A stretch of DNA of 64,000 bases from Fructobacillus parabroussonetiae (GCF_018437265.1 NZ_JAAMFL010000001.1:145014-209013), one strand, 5' to 3'; counted from the first letter of the stretch, positions 26,247 through 36,126 are shown. Made by a program: numbers and translations. The notes: a model not told the origin generated them from the sequence alone.

Positions 26247-27265
26247 CAACATTGATTGCATTTGAATCGAGTGCCGACGAAACATCGGTTGCCATTGTCA
26301 AAGACGGGCGGACCGTCTTGTCGAATGCAGTGGCAACGCAGATCAATTCCCACCAGCGTTTTGGTGGCATTGTGCCCGAAGTGGCTTCCAGGCACCATTT
26401 GGAGTGGATCACTAAGACTTTGGACATTGCCTTAGCCGATGCAAAGGTCCAACCGGACGAATTGGATGGTGTGGCGGTTACCTACGGACCAGGTTTAGTG
26501 GGTTCATTACTGGTTGGTTTGATGGGGGCCAAGACTTTTGCCATGGCCCACGACTTGCCACTCATTCCCGCCAACCACCTGGCCGGGCACATTTCAGCAG
26601 CCAACTTTAACCGGCCCATTCAGTATCCAGCCATCGCCTTAATGGTTTCGGGTGGCCATACGGAACTGGTTTTGATGAAAAAGGAAAACGACTTTGCCAT
26701 TTTGGGTGAGACCTATGACGATGCGGCGGGTGAATCGTACGACAAAGTCGGCCGGCTCATGGGGCTGAACTATCCGGCTGGAAAAGCCATTGATGAATTG
26801 GCGGCCCAGGGTGAGGTGACCATTCAATTCCCTCAGGCCATGGCGCATGAGGAAGGTTATGACTTTTCCTTTTCAGGGCTTAAGTCCGCAGTCATTAACC
26901 AGGTGCACAACGCGGAGCAACGAGGTGAAGAAATTAATCAGGCCGATTTGGCTGCCTCTTTTCAAGCGGCGGTTATCAAGGCCTTGATTGATCGCACCCG
27001 CCGGGCCTTGACGGATTTCCCCGTTAAGTCCTTGGTACTTGCCGGTGGGGTGGCGGCCAATAGTGGCCTTCGCGCGGCTTTGGAAAAGTTGATTCAAGAC
27101 TTTCCAGAGACCGACTTTATTCCGGTTCCCAAGCAGTATACGGGCGATAACGCGGCCATGATTGGTGCGGCCGGTTATTGGAATTATCAAGACCATGTCT
27201 TTGCCGACCTTGATTTGAACACCCATCCTGGGTTAGATTTTCCACTATACGAAGAAGCAAAATAA
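26243..27265 (+). CDS. tsaD: TsaD, tRNA N6-threonylcarbamoyladenosine transferase
   Basis: A 340-residue ASKHA-fold metalloenzyme that transfers the threonylcarbamoyl group from TC-AMP to A37 of ANN-decoding tRNAs. N-terminal [14 protein letters not shown], metal His pair in [41 protein letters not shown] and the late [12 protein letters not shown]. The usual ESSCDET has Ala for Cys here, a known variant. Start fixed by GGAG and the ATGA overlap; a longer frame upstream is spurious. Confidence 0.96.
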   Translation: MTTLIAFESSADETSVAIVKDGRTVLSNAVATQINSHQRFGGIVPEVASRHHLEWITKTLDIALADAKVQPDELDGVAVTYGPGLVGSLLVGLMGAKTFAMAHDLPLIPANHLAGHISAANFNRPIQYPAIALMVSGGHTELVLMKKENDFAILGETYDDAAGESYDKVGRLMGLNYPAGKAIDELAAQGEVTIQFPQAMAHEEGYDFSFSGLKSAVINQVHNAEQRGEEINQADLAASFQAAVIKALIDRTRRALTDFPVKSLVLAGGVAANSGLRAALEKLIQDFPETDFIPVPKQYTGDNAAMIGAAGYWNYQDHVFADLDLNTHPGLDFPLYEEAK

Positions 27266-27288
27266 AAGCAGGCCAGGCCTGCTTTTTT
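27266..27288 (+). terminator. tsa operon terminator
   Basis: AGCAGGCC-A-GGCCTGCT followed by T6, right after tsaD. Confidence 0.88.
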
Positions 27289-27443
27289 GCTTGCGCCGAA
27301 CGCGCGACTGGTTAATGAGAATGTGACAAAACAAATGTGAATTTTTATCAAAGTTGTTTCGGAAAGTCCGATATTATGGTATGATTTATATAATATAGTT
27401 CACAAAGAACGAAACTTTCACAATGAATGGAACGGAGAACACC

Positions 27444-28091
27444 ATGAACGAACAAGCACGAATTCCACGTGCAACTGCTAAACGGTTGCCAATTTATTAT
27501 CGCTATCTGACTTTCTTAGAGGATGCTGGAACGACTCGCATTTCTTCTGCTGAATTAGCCGAAGCAACGAAGTTTGATGCCGCCACGATCCGTCGCGACT
27601 TTTCTTACTTTGGTGCCTTAGGAAAGCGTGGTTACGGCTACGATGTGAAGGCCCTCTTGTCCTTCTTTGCCAAAGTCTTGGACCAAAACTCCTTGATTAA
27701 CGTGGCCTTGATTGGGGTTGGAAACCTTGGGCAGGCGCTCTTAAACTTTAACTTCCACCAATCGTCCAACATGCGCATCGCCGCTGCCTTTGACATTAAC
27801 GAGCACCGCGGCAAGATTTTGTCGGGTGTGCCAATTTATGACATGTCGGAACTAGAGGAGCAAATCAAGGCGCAACGAATTAACATTGCCATCTTGACGG
27901 TTCCTCAAGAAGCCGCACAAGAAATTACCGATACCTTAGTAGCGGCTGGTGTAAAGGGAATCATGAACTTTACACCATTGCGCGTTTCGGTTCCTGACGG
28001 CGTTCGTGTTCAAAACGTTGATTTGACCAACGAACTACAGACCTTGGTCTACTTTATTCAAAACTACGCATCAATTACGACGGGGAAGTAA
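27444..28091 (+). CDS. rex: Rex, redox-sensing transcriptional repressor
   Basis: A 215-residue NADH/NAD sensor. Winged-helix N-domain ([21 protein letters not shown]-type helix [20 protein letters not shown]) and the Rossmann motif [14 protein letters not shown], ending in a domain-swapped helix ([10 protein letters not shown]). GGAG lies seven bases before the ATG at 27444; an ATG 21 bp upstream has none. It controls fermentation genes such as lactate and alcohol dehydrogenases in relatives. TATAAT at 27389-27394 may be its -10. Confidence 0.95.
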   Translation: MNEQARIPRATAKRLPIYYRYLTFLEDAGTTRISSAELAEATKFDAATIRRDFSYFGALGKRGYGYDVKALLSFFAKVLDQNSLINVALIGVGNLGQALLNFNFHQSSNMRIAAAFDINEHRGKILSGVPIYDMSELEEQIKAQRINIAILTVPQEAAQEITDTLVAAGVKGIMNFTPLRVSVPDGVRVQNVDLTNELQTLVYFIQNYASITTGK

Positions 28092-28093
28092 AA

Positions 28094-29137
28094 ATGGCAG
28101 TTCTTGATCTGACAAAGCACGAAGATGTTGCACGCTTTCAGCAGTTTGTTCGTGACCACGATGGTGGTCAGGTGACACAGGACCCAAAGTGGGGCGAATT
28201 GAAGGCAAACTGGGGCCATTTGTACCTTTATCGAAAAGATGCCCAGGGAAACATAACGGCGGCCATGGCAGTCTTGACGATTGAAGCCGTCCCTGGCAAG
28301 TTGTTGGCATACTGCCCAAAGGGACCGGTAGCTGACATTGCTGACGTTGCCTTGGTTCAGTCCTTAGTGGAGGAGGCCTTAGACAATTTGCCAGACAACG
28401 TCTTCTTGCTCCGCATGGATCCTGAAGTTCTCTACGATCAAAAATTGGATGCCGCCTATCAGGCTGCTGGCTTTGTCACACGAAATGTCGATGTGACCTA
28501 CATGCACGGCAATATTCAACCACGACGAAACGTGGAGCTCTTTTACGATGGGCGTGGCGAAGGGGCCGAGGTTATCACGGATGAAGAGGGGCTGATGCAC
28601 CACTTTAAGAGTGATTATCGGAACCAAATTCGCCGGTCGAAAAAAGACGGGGTTACCGTCACGTCTGGTCGTTCAAAAGAAGATATTGATGCCTTCTTTG
28701 AAACGTACAAGATGATGGCCAAGGCGCAGGGCATTACTCACCGTCCAATTGATTACTTCTACCGGATGCAGGCCCTCTGGGCCGATGACCCGGCTTTCCG
28801 TGTCTTCTTGGCCCACTTTGATGGCCAAGTTGTTGCGGCTGGTATCGGCTTTGCCTATGGCGATAAGATTTGGTACATGTATGCCGGCTCGAACCGTGCC
28901 TATGCTAAACACTATGGCCCTTACTTGGTTCAATGGGAAATGCTGAAGTGGGGCTTGCAGAAAAAGAAGGTCCGCTACGACTTTGGTGGGGTTGGTTCCT
29001 TTACACCAGACGACGGCCTCTACAAATTCAAGCATGGCTTTGCCTACCATGATCCAGCCGTTGAATACATCGGTGAATTGGATTGGGTCGTGGACCAAGC
29101 TGCCTATGACAAGTATCTAGAAGGCTTTGCCGAATAA
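28094..29137 (+). CDS. femX: FemX-type aminoacyltransferase (peptidoglycan branching)
   Basis: A 347-residue FemABX enzyme with two GNAT-like domains. Markers: GGQVTQDPKWGELK near the start, SDYRNQIRRSKKDGV, VVAAGIGFAYGDKIWYMYAGSN, and LKWGLQKKKVRYDFGGVG with KFKHGFA near the end. It lacks the coiled-coil arm of FemA, as does Weissella viridescens FemX, which adds the first L-Ala from Ala-tRNA to the UDP-MurNAc-pentapeptide. The same reaction is likely here. Three bases after rex, so cotranscribed. Confidence 0.9.
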   Translation: MAVLDLTKHEDVARFQQFVRDHDGGQVTQDPKWGELKANWGHLYLYRKDAQGNITAAMAVLTIEAVPGKLLAYCPKGPVADIADVALVQSLVEEALDNLPDNVFLLRMDPEVLYDQKLDAAYQAAGFVTRNVDVTYMHGNIQPRRNVELFYDGRGEGAEVITDEEGLMHHFKSDYRNQIRRSKKDGVTVTSGRSKEDIDAFFETYKMMAKAQGITHRPIDYFYRMQALWADDPAFRVFLAHFDGQVVAAGIGFAYGDKIWYMYAGSNRAYAKHYGPYLVQWEMLKWGLQKKKVRYDFGGVGSFTPDDGLYKFKHGFAYHDPAVEYIGELDWVVDQAAYDKYLEGFAE

Positions 29138-29176
29138 TCAAGAACGAGCCCTCCCGGCAGATGACGAGAAAGGCGA

Positions 29177-30013
29177 ATGATGACAATTAAACTAATCGCA
29201 TCCGATATGGATGGTACTTTTTTAACGAGCCAAGACCAATATGACCAAGCTCGTTTTGCCAAAGTCTTGGCACAATTGAAGGAAAAGAAGGTCCGCTTTG
29301 TGGCCGCGTCCGGCCGGCAGTTGGAAAATCTGCAGGAGCTCTTCGCTCCTATGAAAGAATATGGCTTGCTCGATCAAATTGATTACATTGGCTCAAATGG
29401 ATCAGTTGTTGCGGTGCCTGGTCAGGTGCTTTCTGCCGTTTATTTGAAGCCGGAGCAAATTCAAAAGGTGATTGCCTGGAACGCGAAGAACGCAAGCATT
29501 ACGGATAACTTAATTGTCCTGGCAGGAACAAAGGGTACCTATGTTTCCAACCATGCGACAAAGGAAATCCGTGACATGTTAGCCCAGTTTTATCCGAACG
29601 TCACACAAGTGGAAAAACTGTTGGAAATCGATGATCAGATTTTAGGTGTTTCCTTTATTTGGCCACATGATGAAGTGCAAAAGTACGTGAAAATTATCGA
29701 AGAACTGTTCGGCGATGATATTCACGTAACGGGTTCCGGCTTTGGTTCTGTTGATATTTTGCCAAAGGATGTCAACAAGGCCAACGCCTTGGAAATCTTA
29801 CAGGACTACTATGATTTAACGGATCGTGAAGTCATGGTGTTCGGCGATAATTCCAATGACCTGGAAATGCTGCAAAAGTATGAGCATGCTTATTTGATGC
29901 CGAATGCGGCTGACTTTATGCACAAGGCCCATGATAAAGAAGCGGTTGCTACGAATGTGGAAACCGGGGTCTTGAAGACGATTGAAAAAGAATTGGGGCT
30001 TAACCCTTCTTAA
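29177..30013 (+). CDS. Cof-type HAD-superfamily phosphatase
   Basis: A 278-residue cytosolic phosphatase. HAD motif I ASDMDGTFL, motif II AASGRQ, motif III Lys in LPKDVNKANAL and motif IV VFGDNSNDLEML. The large cap domain of the Cof (C2B) type suggests sugar-phosphate or FMN/PLP-type substrates, not determinable here. The start may be either of two adjacent ATG codons (29177 or 29180). Confidence 0.9.
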   Translation: MMTIKLIASDMDGTFLTSQDQYDQARFAKVLAQLKEKKVRFVAASGRQLENLQELFAPMKEYGLLDQIDYIGSNGSVVAVPGQVLSAVYLKPEQIQKVIAWNAKNASITDNLIVLAGTKGTYVSNHATKEIRDMLAQFYPNVTQVEKLLEIDDQILGVSFIWPHDEVQKYVKIIEELFGDDIHVTGSGFGSVDILPKDVNKANALEILQDYYDLTDREVMVFGDNSNDLEMLQKYEHAYLMPNAADFMHKAHDKEAVATNVETGVLKTIEKELGLNPS

Positions 30014-30038
30014 AAAGGCGCAAGGCGCCTTTTTTTTA
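30012..30038 (+). terminator. terminator after the HAD phosphatase
   Basis: AAGGCGC-AAG-GCGCCTT followed by T7; overlaps the last bases of the gene. Confidence 0.85.
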
Positions 30039-30120
30039 GTGCCTTTGCCTTTCTTAGAATTGGTCAAAAACATCATGAAAATGGTATAATAGAGGTGTTT
30101 TAAACGAGGAGAGAATGGCT

Positions 30121-30573
30121 ATGAAGGTTTATCAAGAATTTTTTGAGCACTATTTCAATATTCAAGGGCGGACTGGCCGGCCAAGCTATTGGGCGGTAAC
30201 AGCGCTTAACCTTTTGTTCTTGGCCGCTTTTTACCTTGTTTTTAAATTCTTATTTATGATTCTAAACATGGTCGACGGCTTATTGCTGCTGGACCTTTTG
30301 GTGGCTTTCATCACGATTGTGGTGGTGGTTCTGCTCACCTTTTTCGTTCTGGCGATTCTCATTCCGAGTGTGACTATTTCAGTTCGGCGCTATCGTGATA
30401 CCGGCTTACCGAATGCCTTCTTACTTGTGCTGCCGGCACTGTTTCTAGCAATTTGCTGGTGCCTTTCGGAATTCATTAGTGATGGCTACTTGAGCATCTG
30501 GGCTGTCTTGGTTACTGGCTTTTTCCTTTTAGCTGATATTTTAATTAAACTCTTACCATCTGCTACAGAATAG
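30121..30573 (+). CDS. DUF805-family membrane protein
   Basis: A 150-residue protein with four hydrophobic segments. The family pattern is clear: an aromatic N-terminus (HYFNIQGRTGRPSYW) and a central RRYRDTG after the third helix. Function of DUF805 proteins is unknown. Start set at 30121 because GAGGAG is nine bases upstream; an ATG six bases earlier is possible. An extended -10 (TGG-TATAAT, 30085-30090) drives it. Confidence 0.85.
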   Translation: MKVYQEFFEHYFNIQGRTGRPSYWAVTALNLLFLAAFYLVFKFLFMILNMVDGLLLLDLLVAFITIVVVVLLTFFVLAILIPSVTISVRRYRDTGLPNAFLLVLPALFLAICWCLSEFISDGYLSIWAVLVTGFFLLADILIKLLPSATE

Positions 30574-30583
30574 TTGGATGTTC

Positions 30584-30610
30584 AAAAAACCGTCCGAAGG
30601 GCGGTTTTTT
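30584..30610 (+). terminator. DUF805 gene terminator
   Basis: AAACCGTCC-GAA-GGGCGGTTT with T6. Confidence 0.88.
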
Positions 30611-30659
30611 GCTGGAAAGTCCACAGCTGTGGTATTCTTATCAAAGAAATGAGGCATGT

Positions 30660-31460
30660 ATGGTCGAAAAGTATACAAAACAATCAACTGATCAACAGAA
30701 GGACTGGCGGCAAAAGACCCTGGGCGCTTCGCGCATGACGCTTTCCGGACTTGTCCGGATTTTGTCTTGGCTTTCTTTTTTCTGCTTTGAATATTTGGCA
30801 ATGGCGCTCATGCAGGGGTCCATTCTCATGACGGGCCGTCAGCGTTACCTCCTGCTTTTGTGCGGCTTGTTGTTGGCTTATTCCTTTATTCGATTTGGCC
30901 TGCAGGCCCTCCAGAAGGCGGCAACCAAGGTCCGTTCTTTTACCGGCCGTTTTTCAATTAAAAAAGTCAATTGGCCAACGCTTTCTGAGCTCGCCTATCT
31001 CGCTTCAATTTATGTGATTTCCTTAGCGGGTATGATGATTTGGGGAATGTTTGAAAACTTCTTCTTAGCAAAGTGGGCCCCATCAACGACGGAAAACCAA
31101 GCCGCCATTGATGGCTTGATGAACGCCGGTGGCCTTTATTCGACGATTGTTCTATCACTCATCATTGTTTTTCTTGGACCGGTGATGGAGGAACTCTTAT
31201 TCCGGGGCCTTTTCTTCCGCTACTTTAAGTGGGTGAAGGCACCAATGGTAACGGTGTTCCTCTCAGGCCTCTTGTTTGGTCTCTATCACTTAGGTTCGTA
31301 TAATTGGCTGTCCTTATTAGACTTACCACCCTATTTAATCATTGGAACGGGCTTTGCCTACGCCTATGAGAAGACTGATAAATTGTCCTCGTCCATTATC
31401 ATGCACATTTTTCATAATGGTTGGGTGCAGGCCGCTTCGTTACTGATGTTATTCCACTAA
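30660..31460 (+). CDS. CPBP-family intramembrane metalloprotease
   Basis: A 266-residue membrane protein with about seven helices. The CPBP/Abi motifs are visible: PVMEELLFRG (EExxxR), FGLYHLGSYNW and SIIMHIFHNGW. Such proteins process CAAX-like or bacteriocin-linked substrates, and several give immunity to bacteriocins, but no bacteriocin gene is nearby. ATG 30660 is preferred, with TGAGG upstream; a longer frame begins before the likely promoter. Confidence 0.85.
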   Translation: MVEKYTKQSTDQQKDWRQKTLGASRMTLSGLVRILSWLSFFCFEYLAMALMQGSILMTGRQRYLLLLCGLLLAYSFIRFGLQALQKAATKVRSFTGRFSIKKVNWPTLSELAYLASIYVISLAGMMIWGMFENFFLAKWAPSTTENQAAIDGLMNAGGLYSTIVLSLIIVFLGPVMEELLFRGLFFRYFKWVKAPMVTVFLSGLLFGLYHLGSYNWLSLLDLPPYLIIGTGFAYAYEKTDKLSSSIIMHIFHNGWVQAASLLMLFH

Positions 31461-31491
31461 AAAAAGACGATCATCTGATCGTCTTTTTTTT
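31459..31491 (+). terminator. shared CPBP / TetR terminator
   Basis: AAGACGATCA-TC-TGATCGTCTT flanked by A and T runs, between convergent genes. Confidence 0.9.
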
Positions 31492-32002
31492 AGTCATCGA
31501 TTCCAGGGAACTTCTTTTCACGAATGATTTTATCGAATAGTTTGTAGTCAGCTTGGAAGGAATAAGGCTTTTTAAGATTGCTATTCCAAATACGAATCAC
31601 CTGCATGTTGCCGAGCAGCCAAAGAATGTCGGAGGAGGGGGCCATGGCCGTTAACTCCTTGAAGACGGCGTTGTAAAACTGTTCTTCGAAGACTTTGTCT
31701 TTTAATTGAAAATCCAAAATCGAGAGGGACCCTTGGAAAGTAAACTCGTTGATGGTGGCAAAAGGTGCCTGGTGAAAGGATTCCAAATCAATTTGGCTGC
31801 TCATGACCTGCATGGCTTCCTTGATAATGACGTCTAATAAATCAAATTTATCATCAAAGTGTCGGTAAAAGGTATTTCGATTGACCTCGGCTTTCTCGCA
31901 GATGTGCTTGACTGTAATTTTTGAAAAGGGCATGCGCGTGAGTAAGTCCCCGGTTGTATCCAGGAGGTGCTCGTGCATAAGGGTGTAAGTTTTATTTGCC
32001 AT
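31490..32002 (-). CDS. TetR-family regulator
   Basis: A 170-residue repressor. The N-terminal helix-turn-helix reads ITVKHICEKAEVNRNTFYRHFDDK, the typical TetR/DhaS-like form with a short ligand domain. It is divergent from the MMPL exporter across 129 bp, so it most likely represses that gene and perhaps itself. Its effector is unknown. Confidence 0.87.
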   Translation of the reverse strand: MANKTYTLMHEHLLDTTGDLLTRMPFSKITVKHICEKAEVNRNTFYRHFDDKFDLLDVIIKEAMQVMSSQIDLESFHQAPFATINEFTFQGSLSILDFQLKDKVFEEQFYNAVFKELTAMAPSSDILWLLGNMQVIRIWNSNLKKPYSFQADYKLFDKIIREKKFPGIDD

Positions 32003-32069
32003 AAATGGGACAGATTCTCTTTCTTGTAATGATGGTGCAACAGTATCTCAATTTTACCCCTTTACCCCT

Positions 32070-32096
32070 TGAATTTCCATGCCTAAAATGGATTCA
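32070..32096 (+). promoter_or_regulatory. candidate TetR operator between the divergent genes
   Basis: An imperfect inverted repeat: TGAAT..CCAT and ATGG.ATTCA arms with a two-base offset. It lies 36 bp before the exporter start. Position, not experiment, suggests an operator. Confidence 0.3.
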
Positions 32097-32131
32097 GTTA
32101 TGAAATAAAACATTAAAAGGAGATCAAAGCC

Positions 32132-34402
32132 ATGCTAAAACGCTTAGGTGAATGGATTTATCAAAATAAGTTCAAAACCTTTATCGCTTGGATCGTCGTG
32201 GTTGTGGCACTTGCTGCTGGTGCACTTGGTTTGGGTTCAAACTACACTCAAAACTTGTCCATCTCAGGCATTCCATCAACCAACATCCAATCAACGCTGC
32301 AAAAGGAATTTAATCAAAATCCAAACGCAGGAACGATGAAGGCCGTTATTCAAAAGAAGGATAAGGGTGATGCAACATCAGACGCCACAAAGGCGGATGT
32401 CGCAGCAGCCATTTCGAAGGTACAAGATAAGTATGGCAAGGACATCAAGTCCATTGCCAACCCATACGAATCGAATGCCGTTTCTTCAGATAAGACGACG
32501 GTTTATGTCGACATTACCTTTAAGGAAGACTCGAATAACGTCTCCCGCAAGGCAATCGATGGTGTAATGAATGCCTTTAACGATAAGGTCAAATCATCAA
32601 CGACCAAAGTCGCTTACACTGGTTCAGTGAAGGTACATCCATTCGAAGTCGGTGGTGCTTCTGAAATTATCGGAATCGTGATTGCCTTCATCTTGTTGTT
32701 GGTTCTCTTCCGTTCCTTCGTAACAGCAGGGATGCCAATCATCTCAGCCCTTGTCGGCCTGATTTCTGGTATCATGCTCGTCACGATTGGTTCAAACTTC
32801 CTGACGATGGCTTCTGTTTCACAGACCTTGGCTGTGATGTTGTCATTGGCCGTTGGTATTGATTATGCCCTCTTAATTTTGAACCGTTACAAGACGGATT
32901 TGGCTGATACAAAGGGCGATCGGCAAGAAGCATTGGGCCGTGCCCTTTCAGAGGCTGGTGCCTCCGTTATCTTTGCCGGTGTGACGGTCATTATCGCCGT
33001 GCTCGGACTGGCCTTTGCCGGTATCGAATTTGTGACGACGATGGGTATTGCGGCCGCCTTTGCGGTTGCCTTTGCCGTATTCTCCGCTTTGACTTTCTTG
33101 CCAGCACTAATCGCTTTGTTTGCGAAGTTTATTAAGCCAGCAACGAAGACGGTTGACGAAATGGCGGCTAACCCTTCAAAGATCACCAAGTTCTTGACGG
33201 GTCACCCTTGGACAATTATTGTTTCAGTGATTGTTGTGCTCGGAGCCATTGCGATGCCAGCCCAGCACATGCGCTTGGGTATGCCATATAACGGCTCACT
33301 TCCTGAAAACCGGACGGAACGGCAAGCCTATGATATGATTTCAGATAAGTTTGGCGAAGGGGTTAACTCGCCATTGGTTGCGGTTGTGAAGTTGGATTCA
33401 TCAAAGGATGCAACCAAGAACCAAGAAAACTTGAACAAGATTTCATCACACATTGCAAAACTTGATGGAACCAAGACGATGCAAACGTTGTCCGTTGACC
33501 AAACGAAGGCGGCAACTTTGCAACAACAATTGACCACGCAAGCACAGCAGCAAATGGCTGCACAAGCGCAAGCAACGGGTCAAATGCCTACTCAGGCAGA
33601 ACAAGATGCAGCAGCTGCTAAGATCAAGGCAACGATTATGGCACAGGCCGGTCGTCCGTACATGCTTTCTGATGATGGTAAGTACGCCTTGATGGTGATT
33701 ACCCCTGAAAAGGGTTCAGAAGCCAAGCAAACAACGGATCTTGTTAACAAGATTAAGGATTACTCGGATACAACGAAGTCAAAGTATGATGCTAAGATTA
33801 CGTTAACGGGTGTCAACGCGGTGAACCTGGATATTACGGCAAAGCTGAACAATGCAACGCCAATCTTCGTGGCAACGATCATGATCTTGGCCTTCCTCTT
33901 GCTGATGGTGGTCTTCAAGTCATTCATCGTGCCTGTTGTGGCCATGGTTGGATTCGGTCTTTCGCTTTTGGCTTCCTTTGGCTTCACCACACTGGTGATC
34001 CAAGAAGGCTTCCTGAAGGGACTCTTCGGCGTTTCAAAGGGTGCACCATTGATTGCCTTCTTGCCAATCATTGTCACGGCCATTCTCTTTGGTTTGGCAA
34101 TGGACTACGAAGTCTTCATGGTTTCTCGTGCTCGAGAAGAATATCAAAAGACACAGGATAATGATCGTGCCGTAACGGTTGCTATGCAGGATTCTGGTCC
34201 AATCGTGGTAACGGCTGCGATGATCATGATTGCGGTTTTTGGCTCCTTTGCCTTGAATTCAGATCCAACGATTAAATCACTTGGATTGGCCTTGGCCTTT
34301 GGTATCTTCTTCGATGCCTTCTTCGTTCGCTTGCTCTTTGTGCCAGCAATGTTGAAGGTCTTCGGAAAAACCAACTGGGTCTTTCCTGGACAAAAGAAGT
34401 AA
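32132..34402 (+). CDS. MMPL/RND-family membrane exporter
   Basis: A 756-residue protein with two MMPL repeats. Each has an extracellular loop domain and a helix bundle. The proton-relay helices are AVGIDYALLILNRYKTD in the first half and GLAMDYEVFMVSRAREEY in the second. A Gln/Ala-rich stretch (about residues 450-490) sits in the second outside loop. AAAAGGAGA precedes the ATG. Regulated with its divergent TetR gene; drug or lipid export is the usual role. A terminator follows. Confidence 0.9.
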   Translation: MLKRLGEWIYQNKFKTFIAWIVVVVALAAGALGLGSNYTQNLSISGIPSTNIQSTLQKEFNQNPNAGTMKAVIQKKDKGDATSDATKADVAAAISKVQDKYGKDIKSIANPYESNAVSSDKTTVYVDITFKEDSNNVSRKAIDGVMNAFNDKVKSSTTKVAYTGSVKVHPFEVGGASEIIGIVIAFILLLVLFRSFVTAGMPIISALVGLISGIMLVTIGSNFLTMASVSQTLAVMLSLAVGIDYALLILNRYKTDLADTKGDRQEALGRALSEAGASVIFAGVTVIIAVLGLAFAGIEFVTTMGIAAAFAVAFAVFSALTFLPALIALFAKFIKPATKTVDEMAANPSKITKFLTGHPWTIIVSVIVVLGAIAMPAQHMRLGMPYNGSLPENRTERQAYDMISDKFGEGVNSPLVAVVKLDSSKDATKNQENLNKISSHIAKLDGTKTMQTLSVDQTKAATLQQQLTTQAQQQMAAQAQATGQMPTQAEQDAAAAKIKATIMAQAGRPYMLSDDGKYALMVITPEKGSEAKQTTDLVNKIKDYSDTTKSKYDAKITLTGVNAVNLDITAKLNNATPIFVATIMILAFLLLMVVFKSFIVPVVAMVGFGLSLLASFGFTTLVIQEGFLKGLFGVSKGAPLIAFLPIIVTAILFGLAMDYEVFMVSRAREEYQKTQDNDRAVTVAMQDSGPIVVTAAMIMIAVFGSFALNSDPTIKSLGLALAFGIFFDAFFVRLLFVPAMLKVFGKTNWVFPGQKK

Positions 34403-34416
34403 AATGATTCATTAAT

Positions 34417-34447
34417 AAAAGTCCGATCGAAAGGTTGGGCTTTTTTT
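34417..34447 (+). terminator. MMPL exporter terminator
   Basis: AGTCCGATC-GAAA-GGTTGGGCT hairpin with G-U pairs and a T7 tail. Confidence 0.85.
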
Positions 34448-34479
34448 CGTCTTTTTAGGAAAATAATTGTATAAAAGTC

Positions 34480-34508
34480 TTGCAGGCAAGCGGCAGCCTT
34501 GATATAAT
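34480..34508 (+). promoter_or_regulatory. tRNA-Tyr/tRNA-Gln promoter
   Basis: TTGCAG, 17-bp spacer, TATAAT: near-consensus sigma-A promoter 20 bp before tRNA-Tyr. Confidence 0.8.
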
Positions 34509-34528
34509 ATTTAAGTCGTAAGGCATTC

Positions 34529-34611
34529 GGGAGTGTAGCGAAGTCTGGCTAAACGCGACGGACTGTAACTCCGTTCCTTCGGGTTCGTAGGTTCGAATCC
34601 TACCGCTCCCA
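34529..34611 (+). tRNA. tRNA-Tyr (GTA)
   Basis: Acceptor GGGAGTG/CGCTCCC with discriminator A, anticodon loop CTGTAAC (GTA), a long variable arm as expected for bacterial tRNA-Tyr, T-loop GGTTCGAATCC. CCA is not encoded. Confidence 0.97.
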
Positions 34612-34644
34612 TCGCTGCTGCATAAGCAGCTGGTATCTTACGAT

Positions 34645-34716
34645 TGCCCCTTGGCCAAGTGGTAAGGCAGAGGTTTTTGGTACCTCCATGCGCTGGTTCG
34701 ATCCCAGCAGGGGCAA
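34645..34716 (+). tRNA. tRNA-Gln (TTG)
   Basis: Acceptor TGCCCCT/AGGGGCA with discriminator A, anticodon loop TTTTGGT (TTG). Cotranscribed with tRNA-Tyr. A second tRNA-Gln with anticodon CTG lies at 53898-53969. Confidence 0.97.
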
Positions 34717-34740
34717 TAGGCCGTTATGGCAATCACTTTT

Positions 34741-34769
34741 GGCAGACCTTTGGGTCTGCCTTTTAATTT
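34741..34769 (+). terminator. tRNA operon terminator
   Basis: GGCAGACC-TTTG-GGTCTGCC followed by TTTTAATTT. Confidence 0.85.
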
Positions 34770-34780
34770 GCTATAAAGTA

Positions 34781-34811
34781 AAAGACCAGTCCGTTCGGAC
34801 TGGTCTTTTTA
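34781..34811 (-). terminator. hflX terminator
   Basis: AAGACCAGTCC-GTTC-GGACTGGTCTT, T-tracts on both sides, just after the hflX stop. Confidence 0.9.
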
Positions 34812-36113
34812 TTACTGGAGGTATTGTTGATAGCGATTGACTTCGTCTGGTGAAAGAGCCAATGTCACAATCGTACCTTTTTCATCAAATTTTTGACTGA
34901 TTAATTCATGATCATCTAAGAGTCGCGCAACCACGGCAAAATCGGCGAAGGGGACTGTCAGGGTGACTTCTTTTCGATCAGCGAAGAGCGCTTTTTTAAC
35001 AAGGGCCAGCAAATCGTCTTGTGATTGACGGTCACGGGCAGAGATTGTAATGGCGGCTTCGCCATCGATCACCGGATAAGCCATCTGCGCCTTATCCGCC
35101 TTGTTGTAGACCGTAATCATCGCTTTATCCTTGATTCCTAGTCGTGCCAAGGTTTCTTCTGTCGTCGCCATCATGGCTTGGCTGTGCTCGTCTGAAACGT
35201 CGACGACTTGGAGTAAGAGATCGGCGTTTGCGGCTTCTTGCAAAGTCGATTCGAAGGCGGCCACCAAGTGGTGGGGAAGCTTTGAAACAAAACCGACCGT
35301 ATCCGATAGGAGAAAGCGAAATTTGTCCGGTAAGGTGAGCTGCCGAATCGTCGTGTTGAGCGTCGCAAAGAGCATGTCTTTTTCAAAGACTTGCTTACTT
35401 GAATCGCTTTCAGCGCCTTGTCCAAAACGAGTCAGTAATTGGTTCATTAACGTTGATTTACCGGCGTTGGTGTAGCCAACCAGGGCAACGGTCGGAATCG
35501 CCGATTCCTGACGCTTCTTGCCCTGTGTGCTGGCATCCTTTTGGAGGGCGGCTAGTTCTTTTTTAATGGCCACCATTTCAGAAGTGAGACGGCGACGCGA
35601 CTGCTCGAGCTTTGTTTCACCAGCACCACGGGAAGTGAAGCCAGCACCACCGGCACCAGTTTGCTGATCGAGCGAAACCGACATGGAGGTCCGGAGACGG
35701 GGCAGCTGGTACTCGAGACGGGCGAGCTGAACTTGGAGCTTGGCGACTTTTGTCTGGGCGCGTTGCGCGAAAATATCTAAGATCAAGCCCGTTCGATCCA
35801 CCACCGTGGCTTGGGTGGCCGCTTCCAAATTACGGATTTGAGAAGGGGAGAGCTCATCGTTTGTCACAATGAGATCGGCCTCGTAGGTTTGGACGGCCAT
35901 TCGAAGCTCTTCGACCTTCCCCTTACCAAAATAGGTTGCGGGATTGGGCCGTTCGAGGGCCTGAATAAACGTTTCAACCGGCTCGAGTCGATTGGCCAAG
36001 GCCAAGTTTTCGAGCTCTTCCAGCTCATAATCGAGGTTTTGCTTTTGGTCCTGCCGGAGGGCCGCCAATAGAACGGGGCGAACGGGTTGTTGTGTGCTGT
36101 TATCTTCTGCCAT
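34812..36113 (-). CDS. hflX: HflX, ribosome-associated GTPase
   Basis: A 433-residue GTPase that splits stalled 70S ribosomes under stress in known cases. The N-terminal HflX domain (RPNPATYFGKGKVEEL, a glycine-rich linker GAGGAGFTSRGAGETKLE) precedes the G domain: P-loop VGYTNAGKSTLMNQLL, DTVGFVSKLPHHLV and TVYNKAD. GGAGA lies before the ATG. It follows the phosphoglycerate-mutase-like gene but a terminator lies between. Confidence 0.95.
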   Translation of the reverse strand: MAEDNSTQQPVRPVLLAALRQDQKQNLDYELEELENLALANRLEPVETFIQALERPNPATYFGKGKVEELRMAVQTYEADLIVTNDELSPSQIRNLEAATQATVVDRTGLILDIFAQRAQTKVAKLQVQLARLEYQLPRLRTSMSVSLDQQTGAGGAGFTSRGAGETKLEQSRRRLTSEMVAIKKELAALQKDASTQGKKRQESAIPTVALVGYTNAGKSTLMNQLLTRFGQGAESDSSKQVFEKDMLFATLNTTIRQLTLPDKFRFLLSDTVGFVSKLPHHLVAAFESTLQEAANADLLLQVVDVSDEHSQAMMATTEETLARLGIKDKAMITVYNKADKAQMAYPVIDGEAAITISARDRQSQDDLLALVKKALFADRKEVTLTVPFADFAVVARLLDDHELISQKFDEKGTIVTLALSPDEVNRYQQYLQ

Positions 36114-36126
36114 TGTGGTCTCCGTT

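Noticed and set aside
27315..27350. Possible Rex operator upstream of rex (ATGTGAATTTTTATCAAA)
   Set aside because: Only one half fits the TTGTGAA-N4-TTCACAA consensus; the other half has three mismatches.
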